Origin: Candidatus Saccharibacteria bacterium UBA6039
Lineage (GTDB): Bacteria > Patescibacteriota > Saccharimonadia > Saccharimonadales > Saccharimonadaceae
Assembly (NCBI GenBank): GCA_002427805.1
Contig: DIZB01000021.1
Span: 5,725 to 53,340, forward strand
DNA: 47,616 bases
Direction of reading: 5' to 3'
Under the pieces are notes generated by a model that was not told where the DNA came from, did not search any database, and was given only the letters and a program-made list of their open reading frames with translations. A program made the position numbers and the translations under genes. Shown here piece by piece: positions 1 through 7,998 of this stretch. Numbering within the stretch: position 1 is the stretch's first letter; every line of letters starts with the position of its first letter.

Positions 1-489
1 CGCGCCGAACGCGGCGTCGCTGATAAGCCAGAAACAATCGATGTGCGCGAAATGATTCATAAACTTCATGACGAGTACGGTAAAGACGCGGTAGCAAAAG
101 GACTTCACCTTAACCTTGATCTTGGGGCAACACTTGGAAGCGTTTCGACAAGCCGTTTATACCTAGAGGAAATGCTGCAAAACTTTATTACAAATGCCAT
201 TAAATACACGAAAAAAGGCACCATCACTGTCAGCGTCAAACAGAAACTTGGCATCATTAAATTCACTATCAAAGACACTGGTATTGGTATTAGTAAATCG
301 GATCAAGCGAAGGTCTTCCAGAAGTTTTATAGAAGCGAGGATTATCGAACTCGTGAAACGAGCGGCACGGGCCTAGGGCTCTATGTTGCAGCGAAGCTTT
401 CACACAAAGTTGGCACTCGGATCGAGCTTGTCAGCCGACTCAACCATGGATCTGCTTTTAGCTTCACACTTCCTATTATTAAGAAGTAG
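1..489 (+). CDS. Sensor histidine kinase, C-terminal part (5' end outside window)
   Basis: The frame is open from base 1, so the start lies upstream; the first internal Met is at 43. What remains is the HATPase_c ATP-binding domain of a two-component kinase. The N box is seen as NFITNAIKYTKKG, the G1 box as DTGIGIS, the F box as FQKFYR and the G2 box as GTGLGLYVA. These are all the ATP-binding elements expected, so the domain looks functional. The dimerisation/phosphoacceptor and sensor regions are not in the window, so signal and partner regulator are unknown. The last 11 bases overlap the end of the opposite-strand glycosyltransferase. It ends in TAG. Confidence 0.9.
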   Translation, partial: RAERGVADKPETIDVREMIHKLHDEYGKDAVAKGLHLNLDLGATLGSVSTSRLYLEEMLQNFITNAIKYTKKGTITVSVKQKLGIIKFTIKDTGIGISKSDQAKVFQKFYRSEDYRTRETSGTGLGLYVAAKLSHKVGTRIELVSRLNHGSAFSFTLPIIKK

Positions 490-1612
490 TTTGCTTGGTC
501 GTAACGGGACGACCCTTCCAGGTAACGTTGCCACGAAGGTGACGCCACGTACTCATAGCGAGAACGACTATCTCTTGGATAAGAATAACAGGCCATAGGA
601 GCGCACCAAGCCACCACATCCTCAGCCATACACGGCGCAAATAGCTTGCATAGAGGCTCGCAAAGACACACAGTTCAAGCAGCGCACAGAGCTGTACCAT
701 CGACCAGCCTACAATGAAGCCAGACAGAAGAACAAAAAATGGCAATGCCAAAATAGTCATGACGAGTGTAGCAACAATACTCGACAGAATCGAGCCTCCT
801 AGTACCGGATATAACAGACGGACACTGGTTTCAACTTGCGATTGCCACTTCTTTTCGTATGCGAGACCCAGCATACTACTGCTCATGAGGAATCTATAGG
901 CATCGTTTACCGTGAGCTCACGTGCAAGCACCGCTTCAGGTTGTATTGCAGTCTTTATGGGTTCAAAGCCACCCAGTTCATCACGAAGTGCGTGACGGCC
1001 AATCATCCAGGCACTGCTGGCTACAGCGGGTTTCGACGCTTTATGCAAAATAAGCTCCCAGTAGTAGCGAAGCGTCGCAAAAACAATACTCGCTCGCCAG
1101 CCGTCCTCGCGTCGAGGCAACACCGACAGCATGGTCGCGTTCTCTTGCTTGGCATATGAAACAAGCTGCTCAATTGTATCAGGCTTAATGCGTGTATCGA
1201 CATCCATAAACAGAATGTAGTGGCCACTCGCCTCATCAAGTAGTCCTTGGAGTGCATGGTTCTTACCAAGCCATCCATCAGGGAGTTTTGAGCCTTCAAC
1301 AAACCGAACACCAGCGTGAGCAAATGACTTAATGAGCACCGACGTGTTGTCCGCCGATCCATCGTCAAGCACAATAATTTCAAGTTTTGGGTAGGTACTT
1401 GCAATCACGCGCTCTAAACACTCTGTCATTGCGTGCATCTCGTTACGAGCCGGAATACAAACACTGACACTCGGCATATCACGCAGCATACTTGGTTCAC
1501 TCACAAAATTCTTGATCGTAAAATGAGTGAACGCGTATCGTAATCTGACAGCGATAAAGATCGCTGGAATAATCATCACTGTACAGAGGCCATACCAGAT
1601 AAGCGCAAGCAT
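479..1612 (-). CDS. Membrane-associated family 2 glycosyltransferase
   Basis: About 377 residues. An N-terminal membrane segment (about residues 1-25) is followed by a GT-A glycosyltransferase 2 domain: SVCIPARNE opens it, IIVLDDGSADNT is the nucleotide-sugar site and LFMDVDT is the metal-binding DxD-type motif. Three to four hydrophobic segments fill the C-terminal third. It probably transfers a sugar to a lipid or polymer at the inner face of the membrane; it resembles the CrtQ/HpnB-like group, but the acceptor cannot be told. I place the start at the ATG at 1612, not the upstream in-frame GTG at 1621, because a TATAGT -10 box (1620-1625, minus strand) sits 7 nt before that ATG, which implies a leaderless mRNA. 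It is divergent from secE, and the two promoters lie within 50 bp. Confidence 0.85.
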   Translation of the reverse strand: MLALIWYGLCTVMIIPAIFIAVRLRYAFTHFTIKNFVSEPSMLRDMPSVSVCIPARNEMHAMTECLERVIASTYPKLEIIVLDDGSADNTSVLIKSFAHAGVRFVEGSKLPDGWLGKNHALQGLLDEASGHYILFMDVDTRIKPDTIEQLVSYAKQENATMLSVLPRREDGWRASIVFATLRYYWELILHKASKPAVASSAWMIGRHALRDELGGFEPIKTAIQPEAVLARELTVNDAYRFLMSSSMLGLAYEKKWQSQVETSVRLLYPVLGGSILSSIVATLVMTILALPFFVLLSGFIVGWSMVQLCALLELCVFASLYASYLRRVWLRMWWLGALLWPVILIQEIVVLAMSTWRHLRGNVTWKGRPVTTKQTTS

Positions 1613-1631
1613 ATATACCACTATACCATGC

Positions 1632-1660
1632 TTGACTCGCGACCCCTGACACGCTATAGT
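1632..1660 (+). promoter_or_regulatory. secE-nusG promoter
   Basis: TTGACT (1632-1637) and TATAGT (1655-1660) are separated by exactly 17 bp. The predicted start near 1667 gives a leader of about 40 nt carrying a GGAG ribosome-binding site (1698-1701) in front of secE. Confidence 0.75.
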
Positions 1661-1706
1661 GTTACTTGACAGTCTGCAACAGCAGGCTTTTTATATTGGA
1701 GTAATC

Positions 1707-2066
1707 ATGGCAAACAAGAGCAAGAAGACAACAAAGACGCCAGTAAAATCGTCAGAAACATCAATTACACGGATCAAAGCATCTGATCTTGCACCCGTCG
1801 TAGCATCGACAAAAAAGTCTGTCAAAAAGACACCCGTCGTCAAGAATGAAACACCCGTTCAAATAAAAAGCCCCCTAAAGTTTCTTCGTTCAATCGGCGG
1901 CTACTTTAAAGGTGCATGGTTTGAACTGCGACAAGTGCGTTGGCCAAATCGCCGTGCAACCTGGAGCCTCACCGCTGCCGTACTTATTTTCACTGCGTTT
2001 TTTGTCCTGCTCGTCGTACTCCTCGATATCTTATTTAAGTATCTGTTCAAATTAATTTTAGGTTAA
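1707..2066 (+). CDS. secE: Preprotein translocase subunit SecE
   Basis: 119 residues. SecE is the single-span clamp of the SecYEG protein-conducting channel. The first about 60 residues are a Lys/Thr/Ser-rich, probably disordered extension. They are followed by the SecE signature: an amphipathic helix containing FELRQVRWPNRRATW, then one long transmembrane helix up to the C terminus. The length is typical of SecE forms with a basic N-terminal extension. The ATG at 1707 follows GGAG at 5 nt and is preferred to the in-frame GTG at 1659, which overlaps the -10 box. nusG follows, the usual bacterial order. The stop codon runs straight into a 15-A tract. Confidence 0.93.
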   Translation: MANKSKKTTKTPVKSSETSITRIKASDLAPVVASTKKSVKKTPVVKNETPVQIKSPLKFLRSIGGYFKGAWFELRQVRWPNRRATWSLTAAVLIFTAFFVLLVVLLDILFKYLFKLILG

Positions 2067-2112
2067 AAAAAAAAAAAAATTATTATGTAAAAAAATCGAT
2101 ATGCCCCCCCCC
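2065..2112 (+). repeat. A15 and C9 homopolymer tracts at the secE-nusG junction
   Basis: Fifteen A residues at 2065-2079 and nine C residues at 2104-2112 flank a short AT-rich stretch where nusG should begin. Both are the longest mononucleotide runs noticed in the window. They coincide with loss of a usable nusG start, so they are either slippage sites or read/assembly errors. Confidence 0.85.
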
Positions 2113-2630
2113 GCCAATGGTACGCCATTCACACCTACAGTGGCTATGAAGAAAAAGTAGCTGATAGCATCCGCCAACGCATTAATGCAGTTGATATGGC
2201 TGACAAAATTTTTGACGTCATGGTTCCAAAAGAAAAGCAGATTCAGATCAAAAACGGTAAGCGAAAAGTGATTGAAGCAAAAATCTTCCAAGGCTACGCG
2301 CTGGTTGAAATGAAACTGACGGATGAAACATGGTACATCGTACGTAATACTCCTGGTGTGACTGGCTTTGTTGGTACTGGTACTGAACCAACCCCTGTGT
2401 CTGATAGCGAAATTAGCAAGATCAAGAAGCGTATGGGCGTTGAAGATCCTAAACATCACATCGACTTTGAAACTGGTGAAGTTGTGAGCATTACCGATGG
2501 TCCGTTCAAGGGCTTTGACGGCGCAATCTCAGAAATCGATACTCAAAAGGGTAAGATCAAAGTCATGGTCAGTATGTTTGGCCGCGACACGCCAGTTGAG
2601 CTTGACGCTTTGCAGGTTCGTAAGGTATAA
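2091..2630 (+). CDS. nusG: Transcription termination/antitermination factor NusG, 5' end broken
   Basis: NusG binds RNA polymerase, suppresses pausing and couples transcription to translation. The protein frame reads QWYAIHTYSGYEEKVADS from base 2115, the canonical NGN-domain opening, and goes on to a C-terminal KOW domain (GEVVSITDGPFKGFDG). The body is complete and normal. The start is not: in this frame an ATG at 2085 is followed at once by TAA (2088-2090), and there is no other start before the NGN core. The ATG at 2101 is in another frame and would join the NGN frame only if the C tract were ten (or seven) long instead of nine. A gene this important should be intact, so a sequence error or a slippage-controlled start is likely. 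A later internal ATG (2196) would delete the NGN core. Coordinates give the open frame after the TAA. Confidence 0.85.
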   Translation, partial: KNRYAPPRQWYAIHTYSGYEEKVADSIRQRINAVDMADKIFDVMVPKEKQIQIKNGKRKVIEAKIFQGYALVEMKLTDETWYIVRNTPGVTGFVGTGTEPTPVSDSEISKIKKRMGVEDPKHHIDFETGEVVSITDGPFKGFDGAISEIDTQKGKIKVMVSMFGRDTPVELDALQVRKV

Positions 2631-2688
2631 TACCTCAGTTACGCACTAAATATTGCTTCAAAATTATTTAGTACAAGGAAAAGCTACA

Positions 2689-3114
2689 ATGGCAAAGAAA
2701 ATTATCGGAAATCTTAAACTACGTATCCCAGCAGGCCGTGCGACTGCAGGTCCTCCAGTAGGATCAACTCTCGGTCAATGGGGTCTTAACATGATGGATT
2801 TCATCAATCCATTTAACGATGCGACAAAAGACCTTATGGGTAAGGACGTTATTGTTCATTTGCAGGTATTTGAAGACCGTACATTCGCTTGGAAGTCACT
2901 TGGTCAGCCAGTTGATGACCTTATTCGTGAAAAAACAGGCATCAAAAAGGGAAGTGGCAAGCCACACTCTGAAAAAGTCGGTAAAATTACTCGCGCGCAG
3001 CTTGAGGAAATTGCTGAACTTAAAAAAGATCAATTGAATGCAATTGACATGGACGGTCGCGTCAAAGTGATCGCCGGCACAGCTCGCTCAATGGGCGTTG
3101 AAGTCGTTGCGTAA
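2689..3114 (+). CDS. rplK: 50S ribosomal protein L11
   Basis: 141 residues, the standard L11 length. L11 binds 23S rRNA at the GTPase-associated centre together with L10. The N-terminal domain shows the Pro-rich LRIPAGRATAGPPVGSTLGQ signature, and the C-terminal RNA-binding domain ends GTARSMGVEVV. The ATG at 2689 has AAGGA (2675-2679) upstream; the in-frame TTG at 2653 lies before this site and is rejected. It lies 58 nt after nusG and is probably in the same transcript. Unusually, rplA does not follow: a terminator, a surface-protein gene and an opposite-strand oxidase come between. Confidence 0.97.
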   Translation: MAKKIIGNLKLRIPAGRATAGPPVGSTLGQWGLNMMDFINPFNDATKDLMGKDVIVHLQVFEDRTFAWKSLGQPVDDLIREKTGIKKGSGKPHSEKVGKITRAQLEEIAELKKDQLNAIDMDGRVKVIAGTARSMGVEVVA

Positions 3115-3130
3115 GTATACGATTGACGGA

Positions 3131-3161
3131 AAAGAGTCACCATATCGGTGGCTCTTTTTTT
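3131..3161 (+). terminator. Intrinsic terminator after rplK
   Basis: Stem GAGTCACC (3134-3141) pairs with GGTGGCTC (3147-3154) with one G-U pair and a 5-nt loop, followed by seven T. It closes the secE-nusG-rplK unit. Confidence 0.85.
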
Positions 3162-3177
3162 ATGCTACATTGAAAGC

Positions 3178-4191
3178 ATGAGAAGTAAGATTTTCTTGAT
3201 AGCTGGCGGCGCAATGATATCTTTTGTGAGTGCCGGTGTTACCCTGTTCATACTTACTCAGGTTATTCATAAAGTAAGTGTCGCGACGACTGCAACTCTA
3301 TCAACATCTAAGGCTTCAAACCAAGCTAAAACCGAAACAACAACCGTCACCACAACACCGTCGACAACATATGGTGATACCTACGCAAACGGTATACTAC
3401 CTGTTGGTGACAATAAATACTCGACAACCGCACCACAAAAAGGGAATATCTATCTATGCCAAGCACCTGGCGCGAATGGCCCTGGTGGTGGAGCAAGTAC
3501 TCGAGGTCCGTGGTTTACGAACAATAATACAGAGTACGATTTGAATAAAAAGATCAGTGTTAGCGGCAAGGTTAGCTGGACAGGTAACTATACGATGAAA
3601 ATAGTGAACGGTCAGCGTATTATTACGACTAATGATTTGCCACTGTCACACGCGACTGGCACCTTTCCAATCAGTACGAGTGACCCAGCTCACGCCTACG
3701 ACGGCAACCCAAACAGCATCAAGACACAGACGTTATCATTCACATTGCCAGCATCACCAACGGCACTCTCAGCGCCTGGCTGTATGGGTGGTGGCACGAT
3801 TGGTATTATGACGACGGGCGTCGCATTATTTAATGGTTTTGATGCTGAAGGACGTGATGCAGGAGCCTGGGAGATTCAAGATAGCTGTGGCGGTCATCCG
3901 CAAATATCAGGCGAATACCATTACCACACGCTCAGCAGTTGTATCACAGACGTCTCAAGTACAACTGTTATAGGATACGCAATCGATGGCTACCCAATTA
4001 CTGGCCCGACTGTCAATAAAGGCAATATCATGACAACAAAAGACCTCGACGAATGTCACGGAACAACAAGTAGTATTATGCTCGATGGTAGCTTAGTAAA
4101 CACCTATCACTACGTTATGACACAGGACTTCCCATACTCGATTAGTTGCTTCAAGGCGGCGACAGCGAGTACGCATCTGGGTCCACAGTAA
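3178..4191 (+). CDS. YHYH-domain protein with N-terminal membrane anchor
   Basis: 337 residues. An N-terminal hydrophobic segment (about residues 5-28) acts as signal anchor and is followed by a Ser/Thr-rich linker, so the protein should face outward. The C-terminal half matches the YHYH family (Pfam PF14240): GEYHYHTLSSC, then GYAIDGYPITGP, then DLDECHG and NTYHYVMTQDFPYS. The biochemical role of the family is not established; the clustered His and Asp suggest metal binding. The ATG at 3178 lies 6 nt after TACATT (3166-3171), so the mRNA is probably leaderless; the in-frame start at 3148 lies inside the rplK terminator. It separates rplK from rplA. Confidence 0.8.
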   Translation: MRSKIFLIAGGAMISFVSAGVTLFILTQVIHKVSVATTATLSTSKASNQAKTETTTVTTTPSTTYGDTYANGILPVGDNKYSTTAPQKGNIYLCQAPGANGPGGGASTRGPWFTNNNTEYDLNKKISVSGKVSWTGNYTMKIVNGQRIITTNDLPLSHATGTFPISTSDPAHAYDGNPNSIKTQTLSFTLPASPTALSAPGCMGGGTIGIMTTGVALFNGFDAEGRDAGAWEIQDSCGGHPQISGEYHYHTLSSCITDVSSTTVIGYAIDGYPITGPTVNKGNIMTTKDLDECHGTTSSIMLDGSLVNTYHYVMTQDFPYSISCFKAATASTHLGPQ

Positions 4192-4208
4192 GTACGTGTA
4201 CCTATTGT

Positions 4209-5873
4209 CTAAAAGTGTTCACGAATGTGAGAGTAGCTATAATCCCAATCTGCATTAGCTTTTTTGTGGGGATTAAAGATACCATCTGGATCAAAAATAT
4301 CTTTTGTATCACGGAATAACTGCACCATATGCTTGCCATACATTTCCTCAAGCCATGGCCCGCGCACCAGTCCGTCATTATGCTCACCGCTGAGGCTACC
4401 TTTGTAGTGGAGCACGAGCTCGTTGACTTCACGCATAGCAGGAAGCAACTTCTTGCGATCGTTCGGATCCTCAAGCTTCATGAGTGGAATAATATGAAAG
4501 TTACCATCACCCATGTGACCAGCAATTGTTGCGAGTAGTTTATATTTTTTAATAATTTTGCGAATCTTTGGAAAGAATTCTGACAAGTACTCTGGGTTGA
4601 CAATCAAATCATCAATGAACGGCGCCGTGTGCTTATCTTTCACTTTACTACGAAGCAGTTGGAAGCTATAGCGGCGCATAATCCAGAACTTCTCACTGGC
4701 ACCTTCAGTTGGATCTTCTTCAAAGCCGTTAATTTCATAGCGAGCCTTGAGATGTGCAAGATCACGGTGGAGCGCTTTAATCTTGGTTCGCACTTCATGT
4801 TCTGTTTCACCCGTAAATTCAACCATCAAGACAAGCTTCGGGAAACCACGAAGGAGCTGGAAACCGTCGGGGATAAGCGTCAGAAGTAAATGAATAAAGC
4901 GAACAGGGCCCAACATCTTAAGGAAACTCGGCATAAACTTAATTGCAAGCCAAAGCGTCGCATCGTCAAAACCTTCGAACGTGGCAGGCTTGTGTACCAT
5001 CACCTTTGGAATGAGATCACCAAGGTCGTCAATATCATGAAGGAACAAAACGAGTAGTCCGGAGTGTTTTGTGCGTGGTATGAGTTTGAATGTACCTTCG
5101 GTCACAAAGCCTAGGGTTCCTTGCGCACCGATAATTGCCTGAGTAAGGTCAAAGATACCTGTTTCTCGGTCCCAGATATCCCACAGCTTATAACCAGTCG
5201 AGTTTTTACTCACATGTGGCTTAGCGGCTTTAATTTCGTCGTAATGAGCCTCAATCAGCTCAAAGAGGTCTTTATAGACCTTACCTTCAAAATCTTTTTG
5301 AGCCATTTTCTTCACAAGCTGTGTACGGGTAAGTGGCTTTACCGTTCGCTCAATACCGTCTGCAAATACAAACTGAAGCGATGGAACATATAGCTCAGTT
5401 TTACCAAACTCAAGCGACTTTTCACCACCCGAGTTATTGTTTATCATGCCACCAACAGTGCAGAGGTCACGACTGGCTGGAAACGTTGGAAGTAGTGCAT
5501 TATGTTTCATCGTCTCCTCGTCAAAGTCGCGGAAGAACATGCCAGGTTGCGCAACTGCTTGCTTATTATCAACTGAGATGAGTTTTGTGAGGTAGCGATT
5601 GAAATCAACGATAATCGAATCGTTAATAGCCGCTCCACTCATATCTGTACCCGCGCTACGAGCAGTAAGAGACAGTGAGGCGTCATTCTTTTTTTGCTTC
5701 GCAACAAGCGCAACGGCAGTTTGTACGTCTTTAGCAGTTTTAGGTGCAATAATCAGCTTTGGAATAATCTCAAACATTGAAGCATCATGAGAATACTTTT
5801 CTTTCGCCTCTGCTGAGTCTTCGATATCCCCCGTGAAGCCGTTCTTAATAAGTGTTTGTTTTATTTCTTCCAT
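4209..5873 (-). CDS. FAD-binding oxidase/dehydrogenase, GlcD/D-lactate dehydrogenase type
   Basis: 554 residues. The N-terminal FAD_binding_4 (PCMH-type) domain shows SLTARSAGTDMSGAAI and the FAD pyrophosphate region FPASRDLCTVGGMINNNSGG. The C-terminal FAD-oxidase domain shows HMGDGNFH, SGEHNDG and FDPDGIFNPHK, which match the GlcD, D-lactate and D-2-hydroxyglutarate dehydrogenase family. It probably oxidises a D-2-hydroxy acid and passes electrons to a carrier; the substrate cannot be set from sequence. There is no signal peptide, so it acts in the cytoplasm or at the inner face of the membrane. The ATG at 5873 has a strong promoter ending 9 nt upstream and no ribosome-binding site, so the leader should be 2-3 nt. 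It lies between rplK and rplA on the other strand. Confidence 0.85.
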   Translation of the reverse strand: MEEIKQTLIKNGFTGDIEDSAEAKEKYSHDASMFEIIPKLIIAPKTAKDVQTAVALVAKQKKNDASLSLTARSAGTDMSGAAINDSIIVDFNRYLTKLISVDNKQAVAQPGMFFRDFDEETMKHNALLPTFPASRDLCTVGGMINNNSGGEKSLEFGKTELYVPSLQFVFADGIERTVKPLTRTQLVKKMAQKDFEGKVYKDLFELIEAHYDEIKAAKPHVSKNSTGYKLWDIWDRETGIFDLTQAIIGAQGTLGFVTEGTFKLIPRTKHSGLLVLFLHDIDDLGDLIPKVMVHKPATFEGFDDATLWLAIKFMPSFLKMLGPVRFIHLLLTLIPDGFQLLRGFPKLVLMVEFTGETEHEVRTKIKALHRDLAHLKARYEINGFEEDPTEGASEKFWIMRRYSFQLLRSKVKDKHTAPFIDDLIVNPEYLSEFFPKIRKIIKKYKLLATIAGHMGDGNFHIIPLMKLEDPNDRKKLLPAMREVNELVLHYKGSLSGEHNDGLVRGPWLEEMYGKHMVQLFRDTKDIFDPDGIFNPHKKANADWDYSYSHIREHF

Positions 5874-5882
5874 ATCTGTTTC

Positions 5883-5911
5883 ATCATAATGGTTATGGTA
5901 GCGTTATGCAA
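5883..5911 (-). promoter_or_regulatory. Promoter of the FAD oxidase gene
   Basis: On the minus strand TTGCAT (5906-5911) and TATGAT (5883-5888) are 17 bp apart. The -10 box ends 9 nt before the start codon. Confidence 0.75.
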
Positions 5912-5919
5912 CCACAATA

Positions 5920-5948
5920 TTGCATAATAACACCTTAAATGCTAGTAT
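5920..5948 (+). promoter_or_regulatory. Probable rplA promoter
   Basis: TTGCAT (5920-5925) and TAGTAT (5943-5948) are 17 bp apart; an overlapping TATAAG at 5946-5951 is an alternative -10 box. It is back to back with the oxidase promoter. The predicted leader before rplA is about 60 nt. Confidence 0.5.
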
Positions 5949-6015
5949 AAGACTATAACAATCAATGTTGGGAGGCCTTAAAAAGCCGCATGTACCACAG
6001 AAAGGGTTTATACCT

Positions 6016-7023
6016 ATGGCCAAGAAAGCCGAATTGCTTATTGAAGCAAAAAAATTAAAGTTAGATGTTACCGACAAGAACACAATCTCACAGATCGAGA
6101 TTGCTATTGCAAACGCAAAATCTGATGCAGCGGATGCAATTACTGCAGCTGAAGCGACGCCTACCGAAGTTGTGAAAACTGCAAAAGCCGGTAAGCGAAG
6201 TGATAAAGCACTTGCTGAAGCTGAAGCTAAGGAAGAAAAAGAAGCGCGTAAAGAAGCAGGTGATACCACACCACAGTCAGACGAAGCTGAGGCGCATGCT
6301 AAAAAAGGCGCTCGTCCTGTTACTCGTCCCCGTATCGAACGACGTGGTAAAGCATACCAAAAGGCTGCTGCACTTGTTGAAAAAGATAAAGTGTACACAC
6401 TTGCAGATGCGCTTGAGCTTGCTGCTAACACAAATCCAAGTAAATTCGACGCAAGTGTTGAAGTACACGTAAAGCTCGGTGTTGATCCACGTCAGGCTGA
6501 CCAAAACGTTCGTGCAACTGTTTCACTACCAAACGGTACCGGTAAAACAATCCGTGTTGCCGTATTTGCACCTGAAGCTGATCACGCTAATGCGAAAAAA
6601 GCCGGAGCTGACATTGTTGGTGACGAGACATTCCTCGCACAGCTTGATAAAGAAACTGTTGATTTCGACGTCTTGATTGCAACACCAGCTTTCATGCCTC
6701 GCCTTGGTAAGTACGCACGCCTACTTGGTCCACGTGGCCTTATGCCAAACCCTAAGAGTGGTACTGTTGCAGCTGACGTTGCAAAAGCGACCAAAGATGC
6801 AAAAGCCGGTAAGGTTGAATACCGCGTCGATAAGCAAGCAATCGTACACCTTTCAATTGGTAAAGTGAGCTTCGGTGCGAAAGGCCTCGGTGAGAACGCA
6901 AAAGCATTCTTCGACAGCCTTCAGAGCCAAAAGCCGACCAGCCTCAAGTCTGCATACGTTAAGTCAACAAACATTAGCACTTCACAAGGTCCTAACATTA
7001 AAGTTGAAAACGTTATCAGTTAA
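6016..7023 (+). CDS. rplA: 50S ribosomal protein L1 with N-terminal extension
   Basis: 335 residues against about 230 for ordinary L1. The L1 domain (about residue 110 to the end) is normal: YTLADALELAANTNP, DFDVLIATPAFMPRLGKYA, LLGPRGLMPNPKSGT and VEYRVDKQAIVHLSIGKVSF. It forms the mobile L1 stalk on 23S rRNA near the E site. Residues 1-40 (AELLIEAKKLKLDVTDK and on) look like a small HeH/SAP-type helix-extended-loop-helix, a nucleic-acid-binding fold. They are followed by about 65 residues of Ala/Lys/Glu-rich linker. The ATG at 6016 follows AAAGGG; the in-frame upstream start at 5965 is less likely. It is monocistronic, between its own promoter and a strong terminator. Confidence 0.95.
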   Translation: MAKKAELLIEAKKLKLDVTDKNTISQIEIAIANAKSDAADAITAAEATPTEVVKTAKAGKRSDKALAEAEAKEEKEARKEAGDTTPQSDEAEAHAKKGARPVTRPRIERRGKAYQKAAALVEKDKVYTLADALELAANTNPSKFDASVEVHVKLGVDPRQADQNVRATVSLPNGTGKTIRVAVFAPEADHANAKKAGADIVGDETFLAQLDKETVDFDVLIATPAFMPRLGKYARLLGPRGLMPNPKSGTVAADVAKATKDAKAGKVEYRVDKQAIVHLSIGKVSFGAKGLGENAKAFFDSLQSQKPTSLKSAYVKSTNISTSQGPNIKVENVIS

Positions 7024-7034
7024 TAACGACGAGC

Positions 7035-7072
7035 AAATAAAATAACCGCTTGAGATGGCGGTTATTTTATTT
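7035..7072. terminator. Bidirectional terminator between rplA and the converging gene
   Basis: A perfect 15-bp inverted repeat: AAATAAAATAACCGC (7035-7049) and its complement (7058-7072), with an 8-nt loop. A/T flanks on both sides make it work in either direction. Its right arm overlaps the last codons of the minus-strand gene. Confidence 0.85.
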
Positions 7073-7891
7073 CTGGTTTGGCAGTAAGGATTGTAGCCCG
7101 ATAGATCTTGCAATTGCTCTAATCACCCGGGTAGGTATTGTCGAGGACTCAAACTCATCTTCACTAACCTCAACAGCGGGCAGATCAACTGCAAAATCAA
7201 CGTTATTATCTTTTAGCAGTTGTTGCAGGCGCTGAATTTCAATTTCCTTACCTTCAATCACAACATCTTTATTGCCAAGTTTAATGAGATCTTCTCCTCG
7301 TTCTAACTGCAACGTAGCTAGCGCCTCTTCTGCAATCTCACGCTTGCCGACTGCAATAACCAACTCATGCTCAAGCTCAGTTACATCAGGATTCTGCCTA
7401 CTGACGGCATCAGCGAGTAGTGCCTCATTCTGGTCTAGTTTATCCTTCAATAGAGCAACGGCATCACGCAGGGCGCCTTGCTCTTCTGTCCTTTCAAGCT
7501 CACTACCTATATACGATACGATCTCTGGCGTAAGAACATCAGCTCCCATACGACCTGTCGCGTCACCAAGACTAATCAGTGGATCTCTCATAACATCGCT
7601 GTGTCTACTCGGCTGCGATGTAAAATATCGAATAAGGTCTTGGTGGAAGGTTACTGTGCTTTCAGCTAGTGCGTCATCATCCATCAAAATGAGTCGCTGG
7701 TGGGCTATATCAAGCGCTTTTTGGCGAATCAGTGCAAGCGCACCAAACTGGTTTTCGATTAAATAAATACCGCCTGTTAGTTCAATGTGTTCGGCAGGGT
7801 ACTGCTCACTAAATGTATGGTCGGCCTCATGACTGGACCGTCGTCCATGCATTTTCTCAGTCACTAGTTGATCTGTTTCTTGGTTGGTCAT
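7067..7891 (-). CDS. Hypothetical protein with coiled coil
   Basis: 274 residues, no family recognised. The N-terminal half is mixed and without a signal peptide. Residues about 130-230 are rich in Leu/Glu/Lys with heptad character (LLKDKLDQNEALLADAV, LQLERGEDLIKLGNKD), which predicts a coiled coil. The C terminus is a short amphipathic stretch ending SIGLQSLLPNQK. The ATG at 7891 has no ribosome-binding site and no good -10 box was found just upstream, so both start and promoter are uncertain. It converges on rplA and shares its terminator hairpin. It is in style like the minus-strand orphans at 10872 and 25026 and is probably a cytoplasmic lineage-specific protein. Confidence 0.65.
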   Translation of the reverse strand: MTNQETDQLVTEKMHGRRSSHEADHTFSEQYPAEHIELTGGIYLIENQFGALALIRQKALDIAHQRLILMDDDALAESTVTFHQDLIRYFTSQPSRHSDVMRDPLISLGDATGRMGADVLTPEIVSYIGSELERTEEQGALRDAVALLKDKLDQNEALLADAVSRQNPDVTELEHELVIAVGKREIAEEALATLQLERGEDLIKLGNKDVVIEGKEIEIQRLQQLLKDNNVDFAVDLPAVEVSEDEFESSTIPTRVIRAIARSIGLQSLLPNQK

Positions 7892-7954
7892 GTTTATTTA
7901 TTGAGCTTTCTAGCTTAAGTTTATCACAAATTCCAAGCATTTCTTCGTTTTTCA

Positions 7955-7982
7955 TTGACAATATTGTGTCATACTATATAGA
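7955..7982 (+). promoter_or_regulatory. thyA promoter
   Basis: TTGACA (7955-7960) and TATAGA (7977-7982) are 16 bp apart. A perfect 10-bp palindrome, ACAATATTGT (7959-7968), overlaps the spacer and could be an operator. Confidence 0.6.
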
Positions 7983-7998
7983 GAACGAAGGGGGAGAA

